From positions 1-5,850 of the forward strand of contig VBLS01000211.1 of NCBI GenBank assembly GCA_005878635.1: a stretch of DNA of 5,850 bases, written 5' to 3'. This document shows positions 1 to 5,461 of this stretch, piece after piece. Source of the DNA: Methanobacteriota archaeon. GTDB taxonomy: Archaea; Thermoplasmatota; Thermoplasmata; RBG-16-68-12. The translations under genes were made by a program, and so were the position numbers. The notes beneath the pieces were generated by a model. It made no database searches. It was not told where the DNA came from and was given only the letters and a program-made list of their open reading frames with translations. Within the stretch, counting starts at the first letter, position 1; every line of letters starts with the position of its first letter.

Positions 1-447
1 GAGGAGCTTGCATTTCAGCGTCTTCGTCTCGCCGTCCTGATCGAGCACGACTTCGACGCCTCCATCCTGCCGGCGGGCCGATTGTGCCTGTGCTCCGAGG
101 AACGTGTGCGCCCCTTGGCGGACCGCATCCGTCGCGATCGCGCGGTCGAACATCGCCCGCTGGACGACGACCGCTTCCGTGTCGTGCCCGTCGATCACGA
201 GCTTTCGTGCCGATGGAGAGTAGAGCTCCGCCCCGTGCACCGCGCCGATGATCGTCTCCTTGCAATGCACGTAGTCGAAGACGCGGGGCGTGACGAGGCC
301 GCCGCACTGAATCGGTTCCCCGATCTCCCGGTGTTCCTCGACGAGCGCGACCTCGTATCCCGCGGCCGCGACCTTCCCCGCGAGATATCCTCCCGCCGGT
401 CCCGCGCCGATCACGACGACGTCGAAGGAGCGCGCGGAGGTGACCAC
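1..447 (-). CDS. Geranylgeranyl reductase family FAD-dependent oxidoreductase (N-terminal 149 codons, cut by window edge)
   Basis: Members of this family reduce double bonds of geranylgeranyl chains. In archaea the main role is saturating the digeranylgeranylglycerophospholipid chains of membrane lipids; some act on quinone side chains or on free geranylgeranyl groups. Visible here are the Rossmann FAD-binding GxGxxG (GAGPAGG, residues 14-20), the acidic pair that ends the second strand (VEE, 36-38), the family-typical GEPIQCGGL (43-51) and the segment VVQRAMFDRAIA (94-105) that matches the usual R-x-x-FD region. The C-terminal substrate half lies beyond position 1. I chose the GTG at 447 because it lies 14 residues before the first glycine of the FAD motif and is preceded by an SD-like GGAGTGAT (463-456) with 8 nt spacing. 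The frame has no other start before the motif. It begins 9 nt after the TrmB stop, so the two are probably co-transcribed. The family call is strong; the exact substrate is open. Confidence 0.87.
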   Translation of the reverse strand, partial: MVTSARSFDVVVIGAGPAGGYLAGKVAAAGYEVALVEEHREIGEPIQCGGLVTPRVFDYVHCKETIIGAVHGAELYSPSARKLVIDGHDTEAVVVQRAMFDRAIATDAVRQGAHTFLGAQAQSARRQDGGVEVVLDQDGETKTLKCKLL

Positions 448-455
448 GTTCCGGC

Positions 456-463
456 ATCACTCC
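456..463 (-). promoter_or_regulatory. Shine-Dalgarno of the reductase gene, overlapping the TrmB stop codon
   Basis: On the minus strand GGAGTGAT is a one-base-deleted match to the archaeal SD consensus GGAGGTGATC. It includes the TGA stop of the upstream regulator and leaves 8 nt before the GTG at 447. This placement decides the GTG start. It argues against the ATG at 457-455, which is in another frame and lies inside the SD. The overlap suggests translational coupling. Confidence 0.6.
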
Positions 464-1200
464 TTCAGATTCATGATGATCTCGAGGAAGTTCTCGAGGT
501 GTTTCGACAGGGAGGCGTTGTCGGTGTACCCGCAGGCCGACAGGTCCGGAGCCGCGATCAAGGCCGAGGCCCCGTCGACGATCACGTCCGTCGCGATGAG
601 CCCCTTCCGGTGGACGGAGGACGCGCCTTGCGGGATCTTCTGGCCGGGTTCCGTGATGATCGTGAATCGAATGCCGCGTGCGACGGCCTGGTCGATCTTC
701 TTCCCCATGCTCTCTCGGATTTCCGAGAACGTCGGGGTCGCGACGATGCACGTCTCCGACGCCTGATCGATCAACTCGCCGATCTTCTCAAGGACCCGCG
801 GCTTCGTGATGATTGTGTAGACGAGCTGCGGCTCGCCCTTGGACCGCAGGACCTCGTGGAGCAAGTCGAGCTTGCTGAACGTGTCCTCCAGATGGTCGAT
901 CACGCGGCCCTTGACCTTGCCCGGCGCTTCGGGCTTGAAGATCGTCGGCCGGCCGCGGGTCGAAATCGCGAATCCTTTTTGGCAGAGGCTCTGGAGGACC
1001 TTGTACGCGGACGTCCGCGGGATGTGCGCCGTCTCCGCGATCGTCTCCGCGCTGCCGTAACCGTGCGCGACGAGCGCGATGTACCCGCGGGCCTCGTATC
1101 CGGAGAGGCCGATGGACTCGAGGGTCTTCGTAGCCCGCTCGAACTCCTGCTCCAAGTCCACTCCCTGAGCGAGGAGCTTCGACAAGTCTTGCGGAACCAC
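457..1200 (-). CDS. TrmB family transcriptional regulator
   Basis: A 247-residue protein with the TrmB layout. The N-terminal winged helix-turn-helix spans about residues 25-92 (LESIGLSGYEARGYIALVAH, then ETAHIPRTSAYKVLQSL as turn and recognition helix, then the wing RGRPTIFKPEAP). A helical linker follows (about 97-120, including KLDLLHEVL). The C-terminal effector-type domain spans about 125-247, with the alternating strands VYTIIT, CIVATPT and IRFTIIT and the characteristic DVIVDGASALIAAPD (205-219). TrmB proteins classically sense sugars, but many archaeal paralogues have other or unknown ligands, and nothing here identifies one. The start is the GTG at 1200. It lacks an SD and sits 30 nt downstream of a TATA-like box, consistent with a leaderless first gene of an operon with the reductase. 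It is divergent from the DUF835 membrane protein, so it could regulate its own operon, that neighbour or both; this is inference from position. Confidence 0.88.
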   Translation of the reverse strand: MVPQDLSKLLAQGVDLEQEFERATKTLESIGLSGYEARGYIALVAHGYGSAETIAETAHIPRTSAYKVLQSLCQKGFAISTRGRPTIFKPEAPGKVKGRVIDHLEDTFSKLDLLHEVLRSKGEPQLVYTIITKPRVLEKIGELIDQASETCIVATPTFSEIRESMGKKIDQAVARGIRFTIITEPGQKIPQGASSVHRKGLIATDVIVDGASALIAAPDLSACGYTDNASLSKHLENFLEIIMNLKE

Positions 1201-1224
1201 GGCGCACGATACCCTCGGACGCCA

Positions 1225-1240
1225 CTTTATCTTTTCGAAA
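1225..1240 (-). promoter_or_regulatory. Predicted promoter of the TrmB-reductase operon, with a TTTCGAAA palindrome
   Basis: Read on the minus strand, an A/T-rich AAAAGATAAAG (1235-1225) stands out from the G+C-rich surroundings and is centred 30 nt upstream of the GTG at 1200. That is the spacing expected for an archaeal TATA box of a leaderless transcript. The perfect 8-bp palindrome TTTCGAAA (1233-1240) overlaps its upstream edge, where a TFB recognition element would lie. It may be promoter sequence or a regulator site. Confidence 0.55.
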
Positions 1241-1256
1241 CGGCCGGGAGCGCACC

Positions 1257-1262
1257 TTTATG
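1257..1262 (+). promoter_or_regulatory. TATA-like box (TTTATG) of the DUF835 membrane protein gene
   Basis: TTTATG begins 31 nt before the ATG at 1288, and there is no SD between box and start. The same hexamer occurs 32 nt before the S19e start (4961-4966). This supports a leaderless transcript starting at or near the ATG. A loose dyad, CGGCC (1241-1245) and GGCCG (1265-1269), flanks the box and could be an operator, though such short G+C-rich arms are expected by chance. Confidence 0.5.
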
Positions 1263-1287
1263 CGGGCCGAACCTTCCTTCCGGTCCG

Positions 1288-3717
1288 ATGGGATCTGCGC
1301 GTCCCGCGCTGCTTGCACTCATCGTTGTCCTCATGGTGTTTTGGAGCGTCGTGCCGTCGACGCAAGGACAGGGTCCTGCGGGCAATCTCGTCGTCTCGAC
1401 GGACTACGAACTCTTCGGCACCTACGACTTGCGAGGGGGAGGCCACGTCACCTGGACGTGGACAGGCTCGCGGGCGACGGACTTCCGGCTGAAGCTGTTG
1501 CATCTATTCGATGAATACACCACGATCCCCCGTGGATTCGTATACGCGGGCGCAACCACGAACGCGAACCGCGACGGTCGCCTCGACTCGCTCGAGGGCG
1601 TAGCCTATACAGACCTGCTCGAGAGATCCCTCGAGAACGCGCCGCGAGGCACGCAGTCCCAGTACCTGCAAATGTTCCCCTTCGATCTGCGAGACAAGAC
1701 CGGCGATCCCGCGACGAGCTTCGACCGCAGCACGTCAGGCCTCGCAGGGGCCAACGCGTCCACCTCAAGTCCCGTCGAAATCCGCTTCCTCTTCGAGGCG
1801 AACATCACGACCACGAATGGCCGTGTCCCCCTGGCGACCTCGGCGCTGGTGAGCCCGGTGTACCAGATTTTCTCCTATCGGGCGGTCCAGTCCCCGATGC
1901 TCAACAGCTCCGGATCGTATCCGGGATCCTGGCCCTTCCTCCCGGAAAACGGCTGGCACGTCGTGACGGTCGGAGGCCGGGCAGCGTTCTGGGCCGGCAA
2001 CGACACGACGGGCCTCTATGACAACAACCTCGATGCCTCCAGCAGGACATCGGCCGATCCCCCGCTCGCCGCTGACCCGGCGTACGTTCCATTCGATCTC
2101 CGGTTCGCATCAAACGCGTGGGCCACGTTCAATTACACGGGCTCGGTCCGCCCGGGCGACTACCTTCGGCTCGAATATGCGCATCCGCCGGCCTACACCG
2201 ATTGGACGAGTCTCTCCTTCAGCTCGGGACCGACGTTGCCATCGACCGCGCCCCTTCAGTGGGCCAACGCGACGGTGGATCTTTCGAGCCTGCTCGGCCA
2301 ACAGGTTCGCTTGCGATTCCGCTTCCATTCCGACGGAGCGCTGACAGCGTCGGGATTCTACATCCGCGACTTCGACCTCCACGCGCCGGCCGATTACACC
2401 GGAGAGGTCGTCGAGGCCGACACGCACTACCTGATCGGCCTCCTCAGTTTCTCGGATCCCTCCGTCTCCGCGGGCGGCCTCCAACTCATCCGGACCCCGG
2501 GAGGCGAGTTGGTCACCTACGGCGCGACGTGGGATCCATCCCGCGTGCCCCGCGACACGATCCAGTTCCGCACCTTCGATCTCCTGGAGAACCCGCAGAT
2601 CCTCTTCGTCGTCATGATTGCGGCCACGTACGCGATCTCGCGGTTGCAGCACGGAGCCTACGAGCGGTACCGCGCGTCGTATCCGGCCGAATACCGCCCC
2701 GCGGCCCTCCGGAACAGGTGGATCCACCGGGCGGGGAAGGTCGGCATCGGGATCCTGATCCTCTTCTATTTCGTCCCGACGGCCCTGTGGTTCGTCGGCC
2801 TCCGCGCGGTCGTCTCCGGCCTGGCGTTCTGGTTCCTCGCCGTCGCCATGGCCGTCGGCTTTGGGTACGGCACGCGCGCGTCCTACGATCGCCGCCTGCG
2901 GAGGACGCTCGCTCCGATCGTCGGCGAAGAAGGTCCTGTCGTCCAGAAGATCATCGTGCCGGCGCCGACGGAGTCGTCCGCCCCCGTCGTCGGCGAGTGC
3001 GTCCAATGCCGCCAGCCGATCCATCAGGACGACCGGACGTACCGGTGCACCTGCGAGGCCCTCTACCACATCGCCTGCGCGTCCGGCCTCGTTCGTTGCG
3101 CGAACTGCCAGCAACCGATCGCGGCCGGGGTCACGCAGCAGCGAGGGCAGGTCTCCCTCCGGTGCGAGTCCTGCGGGGAGCTGCAGCCCGTCCTCGAGGG
3201 GACGGACCCGCGGGCGACAACCTGCGCGAACTGCGGCGGGCGCCTGCGCCATCTGGAGACCGGCAAGCGCTACCTGCTCGTGGCGCGGAACCCGGCCCTC
3301 GCGGTCACCTGGATGCGGGACCTCGTCAAAGGTGGGAAGTCGGGGCTCATCATGACGACCGCGTCCCCCGAACGCCTGCGCCTGGAGTTCGGCATCAAGA
3401 AGGCGCCGATCGTCCAGATCTCCAGCCGGGTCCCCGGCGCGGTCCATCCGAAGGACCTCGATCCCGCGCTCCGCGCGATCCTGCCGATGGCCCGCGAAGG
3501 GAAGGGCGGCGTAATCCTCTACGACGGACTCGATGAGGTCATCGCGGAGGCTTCTCTCGCGGACGTGATTCGATTCCTCCGGAAGGCGAACGACATGGCC
3601 TTCGTCCATGGCGTCACGGTCATCGGCCGGGTCGGGCCCGGTCGCCTCTCGGACGTCGACCTCAAGAGGCTCAACGCGGAGTTCGACGAATTCCTCGATG
3701 TGTCGGCACAGCCATAA
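1288..3717 (+). CDS. Receptor-like membrane protein: signal peptide, MAM-like outer domain, 3 TM helices, RING/PHD-like zinc module, zinc ribbon, DUF835
   Basis: An 809-residue protein of unknown function. It begins with a signal peptide (hydrophobic core about residues 7-22, cleavage probably near STQGQ, 24-28). The outer part (about 30-430) holds all six N-x-S/T sequons (N156, N172, N206, N238, N282, N327), an EF-hand-like loop (92-103) and a beta-rich stretch (about 262-370) resembling MAM or carbohydrate-binding jelly rolls, ending GFYIRDFDLHA. Predicted membrane helices are at about 436-452, 485-505 and 507-527. The basic segments 452-484 and 529-540 fit the cytoplasmic side, which places the C-terminus inside. 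A cytoplasmic C4HC3 zinc module follows (C571, C574, C587, C589, H594, C597, C604, C607), then a ribbon (C626, C629, C646, C649) and DUF835 (about 658-806, with GLIMTTASPERLRLEFGI and VILYDGLDEVI). The reading frame continues upstream to 82, but that part opposes two well-supported genes. I start at the ATG at 1288 because it opens the signal peptide and follows a TATA-like box. A sensory or signalling role is inference. Confidence 0.88.
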   Translation: MGSARPALLALIVVLMVFWSVVPSTQGQGPAGNLVVSTDYELFGTYDLRGGGHVTWTWTGSRATDFRLKLLHLFDEYTTIPRGFVYAGATTNANRDGRLDSLEGVAYTDLLERSLENAPRGTQSQYLQMFPFDLRDKTGDPATSFDRSTSGLAGANASTSSPVEIRFLFEANITTTNGRVPLATSALVSPVYQIFSYRAVQSPMLNSSGSYPGSWPFLPENGWHVVTVGGRAAFWAGNDTTGLYDNNLDASSRTSADPPLAADPAYVPFDLRFASNAWATFNYTGSVRPGDYLRLEYAHPPAYTDWTSLSFSSGPTLPSTAPLQWANATVDLSSLLGQQVRLRFRFHSDGALTASGFYIRDFDLHAPADYTGEVVEADTHYLIGLLSFSDPSVSAGGLQLIRTPGGELVTYGATWDPSRVPRDTIQFRTFDLLENPQILFVVMIAATYAISRLQHGAYERYRASYPAEYRPAALRNRWIHRAGKVGIGILILFYFVPTALWFVGLRAVVSGLAFWFLAVAMAVGFGYGTRASYDRRLRRTLAPIVGEEGPVVQKIIVPAPTESSAPVVGECVQCRQPIHQDDRTYRCTCEALYHIACASGLVRCANCQQPIAAGVTQQRGQVSLRCESCGELQPVLEGTDPRATTCANCGGRLRHLETGKRYLLVARNPALAVTWMRDLVKGGKSGLIMTTASPERLRLEFGIKKAPIVQISSRVPGAVHPKDLDPALRAILPMAREGKGGVILYDGLDEVIAEASLADVIRFLRKANDMAFVHGVTVIGRVGPGRLSDVDLKRLNAEFDEFLDVSAQP

Positions 3718-3722
3718 AGCAG

Positions 3723-4316
3723 CTATTCCGGCGGCCCGTTCCATCGGACCCCGATCGAATGCTCGACGCCGAGCTGGTCGAGGATGCGGGCGACGACGAA
3801 GTCCACCAGATCTTCGATCCGTCGGGGCCCTCCATAGAATCCCGGAGAGGCCGGCAGGACCACGACGCCGAGGCGCGCCAACTTGAGGAGGTTCTCGAGG
3901 ACGATCGCGCTCAGGGGCGTCTCCCGGGGGACGAGGACGAGGGGCCGCCGTTCCTTGAGGGCCACCGCGGCCGCGCGGGTGACCAGGTTGTCCGCGATGC
4001 CCGTGGCGATCTTGGCCAAGGTCGTGCCGCTGCACGGGACGACCACGAGGGCCCGGAACCGATGCGACCCGGAGGCCGGAGGCGCCGCGAGGTCCTCGCC
4101 GTGGTAGAGGGTGTTCGCGGGGCCGGCGAAATCCTTGGCGGAGAGCCCCGTCTCGATCTCGATCACCGGGGCGGCGTCCTTCGTCAGGATGACGTCGGTG
4201 CGAGCGCCGAGGACCTCGATCAAACGGCGCGCATACGCGACCCCGGACGCCCCGGTGACGGCGACGAGGAATCTCGATTCCGGGTTCACGCGACTGGGGA
4301 GACTCGGAGGCCACAT
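3723..4316 (-). CDS. ubiX: Flavin prenyltransferase UbiX (prenylated FMN synthesis)
   Basis: UbiX joins a dimethylallyl group to reduced FMN to make prenylated FMN, the cofactor of UbiD-type decarboxylases. In many archaea that includes trans-anhydromevalonate phosphate decarboxylase of the modified mevalonate pathway. The 197 residues are near the usual 185-200. Family motifs appear in order: VAVTGASG (18-25) for FMN phosphate binding, the block PCSGTTLAKIATGIADNL (94-111) with the flavin-site serine region, RAAAVALKERRPLVLVPRET (114-133), and PASPGFYGGP (155-164). The ATG at 4316 gives a 17-residue lead before the first strand. A GTG at 4289 (MNPESRFLVAV) would give a more typical N-terminus, so the true start is uncertain. 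No SD precedes either. The gene converges on the DUF835 gene with a 5-bp gap and diverges from the GNAT gene. No UbiD partner lies in the window. Confidence 0.93.
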   Translation of the reverse strand: MWPPSLPSRVNPESRFLVAVTGASGVAYARRLIEVLGARTDVILTKDAAPVIEIETGLSAKDFAGPANTLYHGEDLAAPPASGSHRFRALVVVPCSGTTLAKIATGIADNLVTRAAAVALKERRPLVLVPRETPLSAIVLENLLKLARLGVVVLPASPGFYGGPRRIEDLVDFVVARILDQLGVEHSIGVRWNGPPE

Positions 4317-4347
4317 GAACGTTCCGCGCGGGAGGAGTCCTCGAGTT

Positions 4348-4363
4348 AACCTTGTTTAAGGTT
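4348..4363. promoter_or_regulatory. Perfect inverted repeat (6-bp arms, 4-nt loop) in the ubiX/GNAT divergent promoter region
   Basis: AACCTT-GTTT-AAGGTT sits near the middle of the 97-bp spacer between the two divergent start codons. It is A/T-rich in G+C-rich surroundings. It reads as TTTAAG on the plus strand and CTTAAAC on the minus strand, so it could supply TATA-like boxes in both directions or act as a dimer-binding operator. For ubiX, the adjoining minus-strand TTAAC (about 31 nt before the ATG) is another possible box. For the GNAT gene, TTTAAG would imply a leader of roughly 30 nt. Confidence 0.45.
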
Positions 4364-4374
4364 GCATGTTGCAT
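4361..4374 (+). repeat. Tandem 7-bp repeat, 2 x GTTGCAT
   Basis: Two exact adjacent copies (4361-4367 and 4368-4374) abut the inverted repeat in the ubiX/GNAT spacer and share its last bases. A 7-bp period is not a full helical turn, so paired sites on one face are unlikely. It may be part of an operator or a chance duplication. Confidence 0.5.
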
Positions 4375-4413
4375 TGTTCGACAAGGATTAACGTCGGCCC
4401 TCGATGCGACCGT

Positions 4414-4919
4414 ATGGTCCGCGCGTCGGTCCGCCTCGCGACGGTGGCCGACCTCGATCTCCTGGTGCGTCACCGTCGGTCCATGTTCGAGTCCATCGCC
4501 ACATTCCCAGGCCGAGATCTGGACGCGGCGGACACCGTCTACCGTCGTTGGGCCCGGACCCGATTGCGGACCGGCCACCTGTCGCCGGCGTCCCGGTGGC
4601 GAGCGGATGTGCGTGGATCATGGACGTCCAGCCGCACCCGGGTCGTCCGGGGACCGACGTCGTGTATCTCCTCTCCATGTTCACGGAACCCGGCCATCGC
4701 GGGGAGGGCCATGCGACGCGGATCGTCCGCGCCGCGATGCGGTGGGCGAAGGTCCGCGGCATTTCGTTGATGGTCCTACACGCCTCGGAGTTCGGCGAAT
4801 CGATCTATCGGCGACTCGGTTTCGAACGGACGCGGGAGATGCGACGCTCCCTTGTTCCGGCGCCTCGTCGGAGCCCGCGTTCCTCCAGGAAAACGGGGCG
4901 TCGCGCAAGGCGTTCCTGA
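4414..4919 (+). pseudogene. GNAT family N-acetyltransferase, split by a frame change near 4581
   Basis: GNAT enzymes move an acetyl group from acetyl-CoA to an amine. The N-terminal part reads from the ATG at 4414 to about 4581 (residues 1-56: MVRASVRLATVADLDLLV, then RRSMFESI and RRWARTRLRTGHL). The rest reads in a different frame from about 4584 to the TGA at 4917-4919: GVPVASGCAWIMDVQPHPG, VVYLLSMFTEPGHRGEGHAT with the acetyl-CoA-binding RGEGHA, LMVLHASEFGESIYRRLGFE, EMRRSL. Both halves match one family in the correct order. The change loses one base modulo three. The short junction seems to lack the usual strand-2 segment (about seven residues, of the type FVAExDG), so a deletion of roughly 22 nt is more likely than one missing base. 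Real decay and assembly error are both possible. A shorter product from the ATG at 4620 could keep the acetyl-CoA motif but not the whole fold. About 20 basic residues trail past the usual family end. Confidence 0.78.
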
Positions 4920-4943
4920 AGGCGCGATGCACGCACGCAAGCC

Positions 4944-4966
4944 TTCATATACGACCTTGATTTATG
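4944..4966 (+). promoter_or_regulatory. Promoter of the S19e operon (two candidate TATA boxes)
   Basis: TTCATATAC (4944-4952) is the most A/T-rich candidate and would give a leader of about 20 nt. TTTATG (4961-4966) starts 32 nt before the ATG at 4993 and would give a leaderless mRNA, with the same box and spacing as at 1257-1262. No SD precedes the ATG, which favours the second box, but both may be used. Confidence 0.55.
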
Positions 4967-4992
4967 AAGCCCGAATTCGACGAGTGTCACCG

Positions 4993-5457
4993 ATGACAAC
5001 CGCGTATGACGTGCCTCCCGGGCTCCTGATCGAGCGGCTCAAGGACCGCTTGCAGCAAGATGGGAAGATCAAGCCGCCGGAGTGGGCCCCGTTCGCGCGG
5101 ACCGGCGTGCACACGGAGAAGGCGCCGACCCAGCCGGACTGGTGGTACCGCCGCGTCGCGGCGGTGCTCCGCAAGGTCTACCTCAAAGGACCGGTCGGGA
5201 CCGCGCGGCTCGCGGCGGAATTCGGTGGCCGGCGGGACGACGGCTCCGCGCCCTACCATCCGCGCCGCGGCTCCCGGTCGATCGCGCGGGAGGCGATGCA
5301 GCAGCTCGAGTCGCTGGGCCTTCTCTCGAAGACGGATAAGCGAGGCCGGTCGATCAGCGCGGCGGGCCGCAAGTTGCTCGATTCCCTTTCCCACGAGATC
5401 CTGATGGAGCTGGCGAAGACGACGCCGGAGCTCGCGAAATACGCGGGAGGTCGATGA
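4993..5457 (+). CDS. rps19e: 30S ribosomal protein S19e
   Basis: A small-subunit ribosomal protein found in archaea and eukaryotes but not in bacteria; in eukaryotes it is needed for 18S rRNA maturation. The 154 residues fit the family length (about 150). Hallmarks in order are MTTAYDVPPGLLIERL (1-16), IKPPEWAPFARTGVHTEKAP (26-45), PDWWYRRVAAVLRKVY (48-63), GPVGTARLAAEFGGRR (66-81), the basic loop YHPRRGSRSIAREAMQQLE (88-106) and GLLSKTDKRGRSISAAGRKLLD (109-130). The last is the recognition helix and wing of its winged-helix fold. I chose the ATG at 4993 because it gives the conserved MTT-YDVP N-terminus; the same frame stays open upstream to 4852 and includes a GTG at 4984. The tail after about residue 131 (EILMELAKTTPELAKY) is somewhat longer than in many homologues. 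First gene of the operon with the PDCD5 homologue and L39e. Confidence 0.96.
   Translation: MTTAYDVPPGLLIERLKDRLQQDGKIKPPEWAPFARTGVHTEKAPTQPDWWYRRVAAVLRKVYLKGPVGTARLAAEFGGRRDDGSAPYHPRRGSRSIAREAMQQLESLGLLSKTDKRGRSISAAGRKLLDSLSHEILMELAKTTPELAKYAGGR
5446..5451 (+). promoter_or_regulatory. Shine-Dalgarno of the PDCD5-like gene
   Basis: GGAGGT lies inside the last codons of S19e, 10 nt before the ATG at 5462, and matches the archaeal anti-SD exactly over six bases. It contrasts with the SD-less S19e start. Confidence 0.65.
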
Positions 5458-5461
5458 TTCC

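Noticed and set aside
82..1287. Upstream extension of the DUF835 reading frame on the plus strand
   Set aside because: It is antisense to the reductase and TrmB genes, both with clear family motifs. The translated extension is Arg/Asp-rich shadow sequence, and the signal peptide begins at 1288.
788..1318. Minus-strand frame of 176 codons over the TrmB gene
   Set aside because: Alternative-frame shadow of the TrmB gene, dominated by Arg/Ala/Gly.
2118..3536. Second plus-strand open frame of 472 codons
   Set aside because: Out-of-frame shadow inside the DUF835 gene, Arg/Pro-rich, with no domain.
2110..4578. Long minus-strand open frame of 822 codons
   Set aside because: High G+C shadow of the DUF835 and ubiX genes. 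Its product is Arg/Pro/Gly-rich with no recognisable domain, while the overlapping genes have strong motifs.
4404..4580. N-terminal part of the open frame that contains the GNAT C-terminal half
   Set aside because: Residues from the ATG at 4404 (MRPYGPRVGPPRDGG...) do not resemble a GNAT N-terminus. The true N-terminal half is in another frame from 4414.
4852..4992. Upstream extension of S19e to the ATG at 4852
   Set aside because: It overlaps the end of the GNAT sequence and the promoter boxes at 4944-4966, and the conserved S19e N-terminus starts at 4993.
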